Source: CAVWUA01 sp963758025
Lineage (GTDB): Bacteria; Planctomycetota; Planctomycetia; Isosphaerales; Isosphaeraceae
NCBI GenBank assembly: GCA_963758025.1
Contig: CAVWUA010000033.1
Location: 1-35,933 of the forward strand
Length of the DNA: 35,933 nt
Reading direction: 5' to 3'
The notes beneath the pieces are model-generated. The model searched no databases, was not told the DNA's origin, and saw nothing but the letters and a program-made list of their open reading frames with translations. The translations under genes were made by a program, and so were the position numbers. Below, one piece after another: positions 7,937 through 16,438 of the stretch (the stretch's first letter is position 1; the number at the start of each line of letters is the position of its first letter).

Positions 7937-10075
7937 TCAGACCAGGCCGACCAGGCCCAGCAGGGGGTCGATCAGCAGGTCGATCAGCTTGATACCGAGG
8001 AACGGCGCGATCACACCGCCCAGGCCGTAGAACAGCAGGTTGCGACGGAGCAGGATGTCCGCGCCCACCGGGCGATATTTCACCCCCTTCAGGGCGATCG
8101 GGATCAACAGCGGAATGATGATCGCATTGAAGATCACGGCGGCGAGGATGGCCGACTGCGGTCCGCCCCGGCGGGCCAGGTCCATGAGGTCGAGCGTCTT
8201 GAGCGCCGGGATCGTGGCTACGAACAAGGCGGGAACCACGGCAAAATACTTTGCCAGATCGTTGGCGATCGAAAAGGTCGTCAAGGCCCCGCGCGTCATC
8301 AGCAGTTGCTTGCCGATCTCGACCACCTCGATCAGCTTCGTCGGGTCGCTGTCGAGGTCCACCATGTTGCCGGCCTCCTTGGCGGCCTGCGTGCCGCTGT
8401 TCATGGCCACGCCGATGTCGGCCTGGGCGAGGGCGGGGGCGTCGTTGGTGCCGTCGCCCATCATGGCCACGAGCTTGCCTCCCTGCTGCTCGCGCCGGAT
8501 GTAGTCGAGCTTGGCCTCGGGAGTCGCCTCGGCGATGTAGTCATCGACGCCCGCCTGCTCGGCGATGGCCTTCGCGGTGAGCGGATTATCGCCGGTGACC
8601 ATGACAACCCGCAGCCCCATCTGCCGGAGCCGGGCGAAGCGGTCGCGGATGCCCGGCTTGAGGATGTCCTCCAACTGGATGACTCCGGCGAGCTGGTCGT
8701 CCTCGGCAATCGCCAGAGGTGTCGCGCCTCCGGAAGCGATGGCATCGACCGCCTGTTGGTAGCCGTTGGGGATCGTTCCGCCGAGTGATTCGACGTGTCG
8801 CGCGATGGTGTCGGGGGCTCCCTTGCGAATGCGAGGGCCAGAGGGCAGGTCGATGCCGCTCATCCGGGTCTGTGCGGTGAATTCGACAAAGGACGCACCT
8901 TCGGGAACCTCACCGTCGAGCGCCGCCTGGTGTCGGGCCAGCTCCAGGATGCTCTTGCCCTCGGGCGTTGGATCGGCGAGCGAAGCCATCCCGGCCAGGC
9001 GTGCGACCTCGCGAGGCTCATGATTGCCCAGGGGGATGAACTCCGTCGCCCGCCGGTTGCCCATCGTGATGGTTCCGGTCTTGTCGAGCAGGAGCGTGTC
9101 GATGTCGCCGGCCACCTCGACCGCCTTGCCGCTCTTGGCGACGAGATTCGCGCCCAGGGCACGGTCCATGCCCGCGATGCCAATGGCCGCCAGCAAGGCG
9201 CCGATGGTCGTGGGGATCAGGCAGACCAGCAGCGCGATCAGCGTCGGAATGTCGAGCGTCAAGCCGAAATAGCGCGCCATCGGATAGAGCGTCACGGTAA
9301 CGATCAGGAAGATGATCGAGAACGCCGCCAGGACGATCGTCAGCGCGATCTCGTTCGGCGTCTTCTGCCGCGCGGCTCCCTCGACCAGGGCGATCATCTT
9401 ATCGAGGAAACTCTGTCCTGGTTCGGCCGTGATCCGCACGACGATGCGGTCGGACAGGACGCGCGTTCCCCCCGTAACGCCCGAGCGGTCACCGCCGGCC
9501 TCACGGATCACCGGCGCACTCTCCCCCGTGATGGCCGACTCATCGACCGACGCCACCCCCTCGACCACCTCGCCGTCGGCCGGAATGACGTGACCGGCTT
9601 CGATCACGACGAGATCGCCCAGGCGGAGTTGGGTCGAGGACACCACCATGCCGGTCGTGTCACCGAGCGATTCAATGCGGTAGGCGGGTGTATCCTGTCG
9701 TGTTTGCCGCAGGCTCTCGGCCTGAGCCTTGCCGCGGGCCTCGGCCAACGCCTCGGCGAAGTTGGCGAACAGGACCGTCAACAACAACAGCAAAGTCAGG
9801 GCGGCCTGATAAACGATCTGTCCGACGGGCTCGCCCTGGACCAGCGATTGCATGGTGACGATCAATGTCAGCACACAACCGACCTCGACCAGGAACATGA
9901 CTGGATTACGGCTCATCGTCAGGGGGTTGAGCATCCCGAACGAGCGTTTCGAGGCCAGACGCACCAGCGCCGGCTCGAAGAGGCGCATGTGCCTCGTCCG
10001 GCGCCGCTTGAGCTTGGGGGCCTGGGCATCGGGAGATGCCGGCTCGGCTCTCCCGCGATCGACTTCGACGTTCAT
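7937..10075 (-). CDS. kdpB: Potassium-transporting P-type ATPase subunit B
   Basis: This catalytic subunit (712 aa from the ATG) is a P1-type ATPase. It has the actuator-domain TGES near residues 183-186, the phosphorylation motif DKTGT with Asp331, SGKAVEVAGD just before it, and the hinge MGDGTNDAPAL near 590. Membrane helices lie near 57-105, 245-300 and in the last 120 residues. It hydrolyses ATP to drive K+ uptake through KdpA at very low external K+. The TTG at 10078 is in frame, but the ATG at 10075 with AAGGA nine bases upstream is the likelier start. Length and motifs are all typical. Confidence 0.97.
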   Translation of the reverse strand: MNVEVDRGRAEPASPDAQAPKLKRRRTRHMRLFEPALVRLASKRSFGMLNPLTMSRNPVMFLVEVGCVLTLIVTMQSLVQGEPVGQIVYQAALTLLLLLTVLFANFAEALAEARGKAQAESLRQTRQDTPAYRIESLGDTTGMVVSSTQLRLGDLVVIEAGHVIPADGEVVEGVASVDESAITGESAPVIREAGGDRSGVTGGTRVLSDRIVVRITAEPGQSFLDKMIALVEGAARQKTPNEIALTIVLAAFSIIFLIVTVTLYPMARYFGLTLDIPTLIALLVCLIPTTIGALLAAIGIAGMDRALGANLVAKSGKAVEVAGDIDTLLLDKTGTITMGNRRATEFIPLGNHEPREVARLAGMASLADPTPEGKSILELARHQAALDGEVPEGASFVEFTAQTRMSGIDLPSGPRIRKGAPDTIARHVESLGGTIPNGYQQAVDAIASGGATPLAIAEDDQLAGVIQLEDILKPGIRDRFARLRQMGLRVVMVTGDNPLTAKAIAEQAGVDDYIAEATPEAKLDYIRREQQGGKLVAMMGDGTNDAPALAQADIGVAMNSGTQAAKEAGNMVDLDSDPTKLIEVVEIGKQLLMTRGALTTFSIANDLAKYFAVVPALFVATIPALKTLDLMDLARRGGPQSAILAAVIFNAIIIPLLIPIALKGVKYRPVGADILLRRNLLFYGLGGVIAPFLGIKLIDLLIDPLLGLVGLV

Positions 10076-10137
10076 CAATCTATTTCCTTATCAATGAATT
10101 CCGAGACGGAAAGCTCGTCCCCTCGCGTCGGCGTTGC

Positions 10138-11832
10138 TCAGAGTTCGGTGGCCGCCGTCAAGTAATCGGCGATTGGACCAAGCACGACCGTGGGCAAGAA
10201 GGCCAGGGCCCCGACGAGGATCACCGTCCCCAGCAGCATGAAGGCGAACGTCAGGGTGTCGGTCCGCAGCGTGCCGGTCGTCATTGGCACGCGCCGCTTC
10301 TGGGAGAGGAAACCGGCAATGGTCAGGGGGAAGAGGATCGCGGGGAATCGGCCCAGGAGCAGGACGATCCCCGTGGCGATGTTCCAGGGTGGCGTGTTGT
10401 CGCCCAGCCCCTCGAACCCCGAACCGTTGTTGGCCGCCGCCGAACTGAACTCATAAACGATCTCGCTGAAGCCGTGCGGACCGGGGTTGTGGACCGTCTC
10501 CTGTCCCCAGGGAGTCGCGGCGAAGAGGGCCGACCCGCCGCAGATCAGGAGCGGGTGGAACAGGATTGCCAGCACGGCCAGCTTCACCTCGCGGGCCTCC
10601 ACTTTCTTGCCGAGGTACTCGGGGGTCCGGCCCACCATGAGACCGGCCAGGAAGACCGCGACAATGATGTACGACAGCATGTTGAGGAACCCCGCGCCGA
10701 TCCCGCTGAAGACGACGTTGAGCATCATCATCGACATCGGCACCAGGCCCGCGAGCGGATTGAGGCTGTCGTGCATGCTGTCCACCGAGCCGTTTGACGT
10801 GGCCGTGGTGAATGCGGCCCACGTCGCGCCGGAGACCGGCCCGAGCCGCACTTCCTTTCCCTCCATGTTTGGCCCCTCGGCCACCGGCAGACCGCGCGTC
10901 GCGGCACCTGGCTGGACCTCCGCGAGAACCGCCACGGTCACACCGGCGATCAAGAGCGTGAGCATCACCCCAAAGATCACTGCCGCGTGCCGCAAGTCCC
11001 GCAGCATCCGGCCGAACATGACCAGGGTGGACATCGGCAGAAGGACGATCGCGGCGATCTCAATCAGGTTGCTCCAGGGGGACGGGTTCTCGAACGGATG
11101 GGTCGAGTTCGGACCGAAAAATCCGCCGCCATTCGTGCCGAGCTGCTTGATCGCCACCTCGGCGGCCACCGGCCCTCGGGCGATCATCTGCGTTCGGCCT
11201 TCCAGGGTCGTGGCTTCGACCGCGCCCTGGAACGTCATCGGCATGCCGGTCGCCACCAGCAACAACGCGACGACCAGCGCGAGCGGCACGAACACGAGAA
11301 TGAGCACGCGGAGGAGATCGAGGTAAAAGTCTCCGAGATGATCATCCCCGCGCAAGCCCCGGATGGCCGCCAGCATGGCGGCGAGGCCGCTCGCCGGCGT
11401 GACGAACTGGAGCCAGGCGATGACCCCGAGCTGGCTAAAGTACGACAGCGACTGCTCGCCTGAATAATGCTGAAGGTTCGTGTTCGTCACGAACGAACAG
11501 ATGGTGTTGAAGACAAGATCCCCCGTCATCGCCCCTTTGCCGTCAGGGTTCAGCGGAAGGTCTTGCTGCACGGAGAGCAGCAGGAACGTCAACGCGAACA
11601 GGACGGCATTGAACGTCAGGAACGCGATGGCATACCGTTTCCAGTTCATGCGGTCGGGACCACTCCGCCCGAGCAGGCGGCGGAGGATCATGGGCAGCGT
11701 ATCCACGCCTCGCCCCTGGCGCTCGGCGGTCGGGTCGAGGACGCGCGCCATTCCCATGCCGATCGGAACGGACAGGGCGATCGGCACGGCGAAGGCCCAC
11801 ACGGGTAGTAACCAGGCAGTCGAAGGGTCCAC
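10138..11832 (-). CDS. kdpA: Potassium-transporting ATPase subunit A (K+ channel-like subunit)
   Basis: This 564-aa membrane protein has ten or so hydrophobic helices and the repeated pore-loop signatures of KdpA: TNTNLQHYSGEQ, QLGTNGGGFFG followed by HPFENPSPWSN, and EFSSAAANNGSGFEGL. These line the K+ selectivity filter. It forms the ion-binding subunit of KdpFABC. The start codon is GTG at 11832, preceded by GGAGAGGG, which gives the expected N-terminal helix. It lies 29 bases after kdpF and 59-62 before kdpB. Confidence 0.97.
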   Translation of the reverse strand: MDPSTAWLLPVWAFAVPIALSVPIGMGMARVLDPTAERQGRGVDTLPMILRRLLGRSGPDRMNWKRYAIAFLTFNAVLFALTFLLLSVQQDLPLNPDGKGAMTGDLVFNTICSFVTNTNLQHYSGEQSLSYFSQLGVIAWLQFVTPASGLAAMLAAIRGLRGDDHLGDFYLDLLRVLILVFVPLALVVALLLVATGMPMTFQGAVEATTLEGRTQMIARGPVAAEVAIKQLGTNGGGFFGPNSTHPFENPSPWSNLIEIAAIVLLPMSTLVMFGRMLRDLRHAAVIFGVMLTLLIAGVTVAVLAEVQPGAATRGLPVAEGPNMEGKEVRLGPVSGATWAAFTTATSNGSVDSMHDSLNPLAGLVPMSMMMLNVVFSGIGAGFLNMLSYIIVAVFLAGLMVGRTPEYLGKKVEAREVKLAVLAILFHPLLICGGSALFAATPWGQETVHNPGPHGFSEIVYEFSSAAANNGSGFEGLGDNTPPWNIATGIVLLLGRFPAILFPLTIAGFLSQKRRVPMTTGTLRTDTLTFAFMLLGTVILVGALAFLPTVVLGPIADYLTAATEL

Positions 11833-11861
11833 GGTTTCCCTCTCCGGATCAGTCGATCTTT

Positions 11862-11942
11862 TCAGAAGTGTTCCGGCCGGATCATGGCGTACCCCAGGTA
11901 CGCCAGCGCGGCCACGGCGAGCGCGGCACTCAGGTAGAGCAC
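11862..11942 (-). CDS. kdpF: KdpF, single-helix membrane peptide
   Basis: This 26-residue ORF begins at a GTG at 11942, with CGGAGG six bases upstream, and reads VLYLSAALAVAALAYLGYA followed by MIRPEHF. One hydrophobic helix ending in a short polar tail with a P-E/H-F-like terminus, located directly before kdpA, is the standard form and position of KdpF, which stabilises the pump. It lies 29 bases from the kdpA start. Confidence 0.85.
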   Translation of the reverse strand: MLYLSAALAVAALAYLGYAMIRPEHF

Positions 11943-11970
11943 AGGTTGCCTCCGGTTGAAACGAATCGGA

Positions 11971-12057
11971 TCAGAGCCGGTCGCACGCGGCGACCAGGGC
12001 GAAGAACAGGCCGAACATGCCCATTCCCAGCCCGAGCAAGGCCAACGATAGGACCAT
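11971..12057 (-). CDS. 28-aa single-helix membrane peptide upstream of kdpF
   Basis: An ATG at 12057, preceded by GAGGAAGAGG, opens MVLSLALLGLGMGMFGLFFA and ends VAACDRL. It is one hydrophobic helix followed by a short CDRL tail. Peptides of this shape, ending in C(D/E)RL, occur just before kdpF/kdpA in other phyla (from memory, not searched), which argues for a second small subunit or regulator of the Kdp pump. It sits between the response regulator (12087) and kdpF (11942), with about 30 bases on each side. Function is inferred only from position. Confidence 0.65.
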   Translation of the reverse strand: MVLSLALLGLGMGMFGLFFALVAACDRL

Positions 12058-12086
12058 TTTCCTCTTCCTCGATGAGATGAGATGAT

Positions 12087-12764
12087 TCAGGACGAGAAGC
12101 GGGCCTCCAGGTGGCGCAGGTTGGCCTGGGCGGCCTCGTAGTGCGGGTCATCCGCGAGCGCCGCGAGGAACTGCTCGCGGGCGGAATGCGGTTCGCCTCG
12201 GCCGGAGAGCAGGACACCGAGCAGCGTATGGACCTCGGGGGAGTGTGGCTCCAGATCCAGCGCGCGGCGGAGGAAAAGCTCCGCCTCCACGGGCCGCAAG
12301 TGATTCATCGCCCGCTTGGCGCGGGCCAGTACCTCGTCGTACCGCGCCTCCTCGGCCCAGTATGCCGGGGTGTTCGGTTCATCGGCACGGCGCTCGTGTC
12401 GGCCGATCACCTCGGCGACCACTCCCCGCAATGTTTCGGGATTCAAGGGCTTCTGCAGGAAGTCCACGGCGCCGAGTTTCATTGCCTCAACGGCATCGGG
12501 CACGCTGCCGTGCGCCGTGACGATTACCACCGGCGTCGTGATTCCCTCATCCCGCATGCGCCGTAGCGTCTCCATGCCGTCCATCAATGGCATGCGCAGG
12601 TCGAGCAGGACCAGGTTGAACGGTTCGGCATGGAGGACGGCCAGAGCCGCCTCGCCGTCTTCGGCCTCGGCGGTCTCGTGCCCGGCCGCCTCCAGGGCGG
12701 TGCGGAACATCAGCCGCACGTTCGGCTCGTCGTCCACGATCAAGATGCGCGCATCGCGGCTCAT
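12087..12764 (-). CDS. Response regulator: receiver domain plus TPR-like C-terminus
   Basis: This is a 225-aa protein. Residues 5-120 are a receiver domain with acidic pair Asp11/Asp12, phospho-acceptor Asp55 in LVLLDLRMP, the threonine in VTAHG and Lys105 in LQKPLN. Residues about 135-222 are not DNA-binding; they resemble tetratricopeptide repeats (AELFLRRALDLEPHSPEVHT and the following SAREQFLAALADDPHYEAA). It is therefore likely to signal through protein contact. Its ATG overlaps the stop of the upstream kinase by ATGA, so the two are translationally coupled and form a cognate pair. It precedes the kdp structural genes and replaces the usual KdpE, which would carry a winged helix. Confidence 0.88.
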   Translation of the reverse strand: MSRDARILIVDDEPNVRLMFRTALEAAGHETAEAEDGEAALAVLHAEPFNLVLLDLRMPLMDGMETLRRMRDEGITTPVVIVTAHGSVPDAVEAMKLGAVDFLQKPLNPETLRGVVAEVIGRHERRADEPNTPAYWAEEARYDEVLARAKRAMNHLRPVEAELFLRRALDLEPHSPEVHTLLGVLLSGRGEPHSAREQFLAALADDPHYEAAQANLRHLEARFSS

Positions 12765-14641
12765 GGAATCGCTCCGTCTCTGTGCATACCCGTCGATCCT
12801 TCGGGATGACCCTTCGAATCAACCGGCAGAGTGAACGTGAAGATGGCCCCCTGGCCGGGGTGGCTCTCGGCATGGATCTCGCCACCGTGGGCCAGCACAA
12901 TCTCGCGCGTGATCGCCAGGCCCAGGCCCGCACCGCCGGTCGAGCGGCATCTGGGCACCCGGTAGAACTTCTCGAAAATCCGCGACAGGTGCTCCTCTGG
13001 AATCCCTTCGCCGGTATCCGAGACGCGGAATCGGATGGCCTCGCCGTTCCCCTCGGCCTGGACGAGCACCGTGCCGCCTCGATCGGTGTGGGTGAGCGCA
13101 TTGCCGATCAGGTTATCGAAGACGTGGGCGATCCGTTCCCGATCGACCCGCACCGGCGGAAGGTCGAGAGACGCCGAGGCATGCAGGACGATTCCGCATT
13201 CCTCCGCTCTGGCCTCGAACCGTTCGGTGGCCTCGCGAACAAGGTCGGTCGGATTGGCCGGTTGCAGGTCGAGCCGGACGCTCCCTTGCTCGATCCGGGT
13301 CAGGTCGAGCAGGTCGTTGACCATCGCCAGCAGCCGGTCGGCATCCTGCCGAGCCGCCATCAACAGCTCGACCTGCTTTGGTCCGAGTGGGCCGACCACC
13401 TCCTCCAGCAACAGGTGAACGGCCATCTGGAGGCTCGTCAGCGGCGTCTTCAGTTCGTGGCTGACGGTCGAGACCATGTCGCTTTTGAGCTGATCGAGCA
13501 GATGGAAGCGGGTTACATCCATCAGGACCAGCGCCGCGCCCAGCAATTCGTCCTCATGGCGGATTGCCAGAACGCGCGGAAGGTAGAATCGCTCGAAGCC
13601 GTCTTCGCGGAGGCAGACGGCGTGATCCAGACTGGTCGGTAAGACATCGGGGCGGCCTTCAAGGACCTCCGCGATGGCCGGCCGCAGCGCCGGCGGCGGC
13701 GACCAGGGGACCGGGCCACGAGCCGTGGTAACGCCCAGAATTCGCCGCGCCGCCGGATTGGCCCGCTCGACGGCCCCCTGCGGATCGACGACCACGACGG
13801 GATCGGGAAACGAGTCGATCGTCGCCTGCGCCGTCTGTTGTGCCCGCAAGAGCTTCGCCGTGCCGGCGGCCTGGTACTCGCGAATCCGCCGGGCCATCAC
13901 GTTGAAGGCGTCGGCCAACTCCCCCAGCTCGTCGTGCGTGACCACGGGCACGACCTGATCGTAATTGCCTTGCGACATCGCTCGGGCGCCCGAGGTGACG
14001 GCGCGAATCGGCGTCAGGATCGCCTGACTCAGCACGAGCGCGATCAGGGTGCCGATGCCCACCGCGGCAAGCAGGGCGACGATCATCAGGCGGATCGAGA
14101 GTGCCGCCGACCGGCGCGCCCGGCGGTCCATATCCTCGATGTTCCTCTGATTGATCCGCATGACCTCGTCCGCCCGATCCTTGATCCGCCGGAACGTCGG
14201 CAGGAGGCTGTTGAAATAGAGCCGTCGCCGTGCCTCGACCTCCCCGTCCGGCAGATTGAAATACCGTTCCGCGTGCTCGGCATAGACGGTGTAAAACCGC
14301 TCCAGATCCTCCGCCAGACGCGGCTCGCCCTCGGCGATCAGCGTGATGTTGTCTTGCTCGGCAGCCAGGTTCTTCTCGAAGACCGGCCGGAACTCGGCGA
14401 ATTGTTCCCGCCCCTGCTGCTCCTCGCCGCCGAGGGCGAACAGCAAGGCCGAGTCCATCCGCTCGATCGCCTCCTTCATCCGCTCGGCATAGAGCACGCT
14501 GCGGTAGTTCTCGCGGAGGATGACGTCGATGTTGCCGCCGAGCCGGGCGAACATCACGATCGCCCAGAGGCCCAGGCCGACCACGAGGGCCAGTAGAGGC
14601 GTCAATCCGATCAGCAGTTTGGTGCGGAGCGTGGGATACAT
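12761..14641 (-). CDS. Membrane histidine kinase (four-helix sensor, HAMP, PAS, HisKA, HATPase)
   Basis: This is a 626-aa sensor. A first membrane helix (about 9-32) is followed by a helical extracytoplasmic region (about 35-180) resembling four-helix-bundle sensors, and a second helix (about 182-206). HAMP covers about 205-260, a PAS-like domain about 268-375 (SFPDPVVVVDPQG), HisKA has His395 in STVSHELKTPLTSL, and the ATPase domain has an N box (HVFDNLIGNALTHT), DTGEGIPEEH and GAGLGLAITREIV. It is an NtrB/PhoR-like kinase rather than KdpD. Start ATG at 14641 has GAGGA nearby, and its stop overlaps the regulator gene. It probably phosphorylates the receiver-TPR protein and possibly the NtrC-type regulator upstream, controlling kdp (inference). 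Confidence 0.92.
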   Translation of the reverse strand: MYPTLRTKLLIGLTPLLALVVGLGLWAIVMFARLGGNIDVILRENYRSVLYAERMKEAIERMDSALLFALGGEEQQGREQFAEFRPVFEKNLAAEQDNITLIAEGEPRLAEDLERFYTVYAEHAERYFNLPDGEVEARRRLYFNSLLPTFRRIKDRADEVMRINQRNIEDMDRRARRSAALSIRLMIVALLAAVGIGTLIALVLSQAILTPIRAVTSGARAMSQGNYDQVVPVVTHDELGELADAFNVMARRIREYQAAGTAKLLRAQQTAQATIDSFPDPVVVVDPQGAVERANPAARRILGVTTARGPVPWSPPPALRPAIAEVLEGRPDVLPTSLDHAVCLREDGFERFYLPRVLAIRHEDELLGAALVLMDVTRFHLLDQLKSDMVSTVSHELKTPLTSLQMAVHLLLEEVVGPLGPKQVELLMAARQDADRLLAMVNDLLDLTRIEQGSVRLDLQPANPTDLVREATERFEARAEECGIVLHASASLDLPPVRVDRERIAHVFDNLIGNALTHTDRGGTVLVQAEGNGEAIRFRVSDTGEGIPEEHLSRIFEKFYRVPRCRSTGGAGLGLAITREIVLAHGGEIHAESHPGQGAIFTFTLPVDSKGHPEGSTGMHRDGAIP

Positions 14642-14734
14642 GTTCGGTCCTCGTCATGATGGATACGAGGAATTGCACCCGCCATGCCGCCGCCGAAGCA
14701 AATCCCGTAACTCTTTATCAGAAAATGAGTTGTA

Positions 14735-14770
14735 GGAATTTCGCGATCGTGGCTCTCTGTCCGAAATTCC
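14735..14770. promoter_or_regulatory. 9-bp perfect inverted repeat upstream of the kinase operon
   Basis: GGAATTTCG (14735-14743) and CGAAATTCC (14762-14770) are exact complements with 18 bases between. They lie in the 181-bp gap between the NtrC-type regulator and the kinase gene, about 95-130 bases upstream of the kinase start. Spacing suits an operator or upstream activator site better than a terminator. Confidence 0.45.
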
Positions 14771-14795
14771 CGGCAATCCTGCATTCCGCACGGTC

Positions 14796-14816
14796 CATCG
14801 TGCAGATTGCACGATG
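14796..14816. promoter_or_regulatory. 9-bp perfect palindrome (TGCAC-containing) at the end of the NtrC-type gene
   Basis: CATCGTGCA (14796-14804) and TGCACGATG (14808-14816) flank a 3-base centre. A second overlapping dyad, GCACG...CGTGC, begins just before it. GCAC/GTGC half-sites resemble NtrC-class activator binding sites. No T tract follows, so a terminator is less likely. I found no convincing -24/-12 sigma-54 promoter in this gap. Confidence 0.45.
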
Positions 14817-14822
14817 CCTGCC

Positions 14823-16160
14823 TCAGATTCCGAGCCGCTTCCGCTTGCGGAAGAGGGTGCTGGGGTCGATCCCGAGGGTCTGAGCGGCTTCGTCCAGACT
14901 GGATGACCTGGCGAGGATGCGGCGGATGTGCTCCACTTCGAGTTGCTCCAGCGTGACCGGTCCGCCGATGTCGATCGTCCGTCCGTCCGGTGTGGAACCC
15001 TGGGCGATTCGCTCAGGCAGATCCGCCAGGCCCACCTCCGGCCCGAGAGCGAGGATCGCCGCATGCTCGACGGCGTTGCGCAGTTCGCGGAGGTTGCCCC
15101 GCCACGGCGAACGTGCCAGGGCGTCGCGCGCCTCGGGCGTGAAACCGGTCAGGTGGCGGCCCATTTGACGGGAGAAGAACGCCAGCAGGTGATCGGCCAG
15201 GTCCAGCAGGTCGGAACGCTCCCGCAGGGGCGGCATCGTCACTTCAACGACGTTCAGCCGGTAGAGCAGGTCTTCGCGGAACGAGCCTTCGGCCACCATG
15301 CGGTCCAGATCGCGATTGGTTGCCGCCACGAGCCGCACGTCCGCCGCGCGCGTCGTCGCCTCGCCGACCCGTTCGTACCGCTTCTCCTGGAGGAATCGCA
15401 AGAGCTTGGGCTGAAGCGGCGAGGGCAGGTCGCCCACTTCATCCAGGAACAGCGTCCCTCCCTCGGCGACGGCGACCTTCCCGGTGCTATCCCTCACGGC
15501 TCCCGTGAAGGCCCCTTTGACATGACCGAACAGCTCGCTTTCCACCAATTCGGCGTTGAGGCTGGGACAGCTGACAGTGACGAACGGCCCGTCGGCCCGT
15601 CCGCTCCAGGCGTGCAGGGCGTGGGCCAGCACCCCTTTGCCCGTGCCGCTCTCGCCCCGGATCAGCACGACGGCATCGGTCGGCGCGACCCGTCGGATCA
15701 GTTCCAGCACGCGAGCCACGGCGGGATCGCGTCCGCTCAGCTCGGCCTCGGGAATCTCCGACCGAACGCGCTCCTCCAGACCGGCGACGCGATCTCGGAG
15801 CCCACGTTCGCGCGTCACGCGCTCGAGCACGCCACGAACCTGTGCGGGAGTGAACGGCTTGGGCAGGTAATCGTAGGCCCCGAGCCGCATCGCCTGAACG
15901 GCCGTGTCGATCGACGCATGAGCCGTGATCATCACGATGGCCAGCCGAGGGAGCTGATTCCGCAACGGCTCGATCAGCTCCAGGCCCGACTCCTCCCCCA
16001 GTTTCAGGTCGAGTAGCGCCACGTCAAAGGGGTGCGATTCGACGGCGCGAAGGGCGGACGCTCGCGACGCCGCCTCCTCGATCGTCTGCCCCATCGCCTC
16101 CAGAGCGACACGCAGAGTACGCCGGATCGCGGGCTCGTCGTCGATGATCAGAATGCGCAT
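14823..16160 (-). CDS. NtrC-family sigma-54-dependent response regulator
   Basis: This 445-aa activator has three domains. The receiver (1-115) has Asp7/Asp8, phospho-acceptor Asp51 and Lys101. The AAA+ domain (about 140-375) has Walker A GESGTGKG at 169-176, the sigma-54-contacting GAFTGA at 216-221, Walker B GGTLFLDEVGD, and sensor residues near PWRGNLRELRNAVEHAA. The C-terminal Fis-type helix-turn-helix ends ILARSSSLDEAAQTLGIDP. It drives sigma-54 RNA polymerase at distant promoters. It lies 181 bases upstream of the kinase gene on the same strand, making it a candidate regulator of the kdp run; the palindromes in the gap may be its sites (inference). Confidence 0.95.
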   Translation of the reverse strand: MRILIIDDEPAIRRTLRVALEAMGQTIEEAASRASALRAVESHPFDVALLDLKLGEESGLELIEPLRNQLPRLAIVMITAHASIDTAVQAMRLGAYDYLPKPFTPAQVRGVLERVTRERGLRDRVAGLEERVRSEIPEAELSGRDPAVARVLELIRRVAPTDAVVLIRGESGTGKGVLAHALHAWSGRADGPFVTVSCPSLNAELVESELFGHVKGAFTGAVRDSTGKVAVAEGGTLFLDEVGDLPSPLQPKLLRFLQEKRYERVGEATTRAADVRLVAATNRDLDRMVAEGSFREDLLYRLNVVEVTMPPLRERSDLLDLADHLLAFFSRQMGRHLTGFTPEARDALARSPWRGNLRELRNAVEHAAILALGPEVGLADLPERIAQGSTPDGRTIDIGGPVTLEQLEVEHIRRILARSSSLDEAAQTLGIDPSTLFRKRKRLGI

Positions 16161-16438
16161 CGTCCAACCTTTGAGAGATTGCGACCGCTGTCAACGTCGA
16201 AGTCTGATGAGACATCGAAACGTCGATTTTATCGTGCTTCTCCTCCTTGTACCCGCGCAAATCGTGATTGTAATCCGAGATGAGAAAGCCTGGCACACAA
16301 CACGATTGCCTTATCCAGGCTCTCGAAACGGTCTCGACGAAACCCACCAGTGTCAAAATGTACAATTCTCTCCTGAAGTCGATAATAATTATGGAAGCCG
16401 AAGACCATGCGGGGCACGCGCTGAGGTGTAGGGTAAAA

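Noticed and set aside
8795..10165. Forward 456-codon frame opposite kdpB
   Set aside because: Antisense shadow; kdpB on the minus strand carries all P-type ATPase motifs.
14642..14822. Sigma-54 (-24/-12) promoter before the kinase gene
   Set aside because: TTGC- and TGGC-like pieces exist, but none has GG and GC at the required ten-base separation.
16280..16438. Earlier start (ATG at 16280) for the MGWK-type hypothetical gene
   Set aside because: The extra 53 residues lie in AT-rich intergenic sequence expected to hold divergent promoters and have no coding character.
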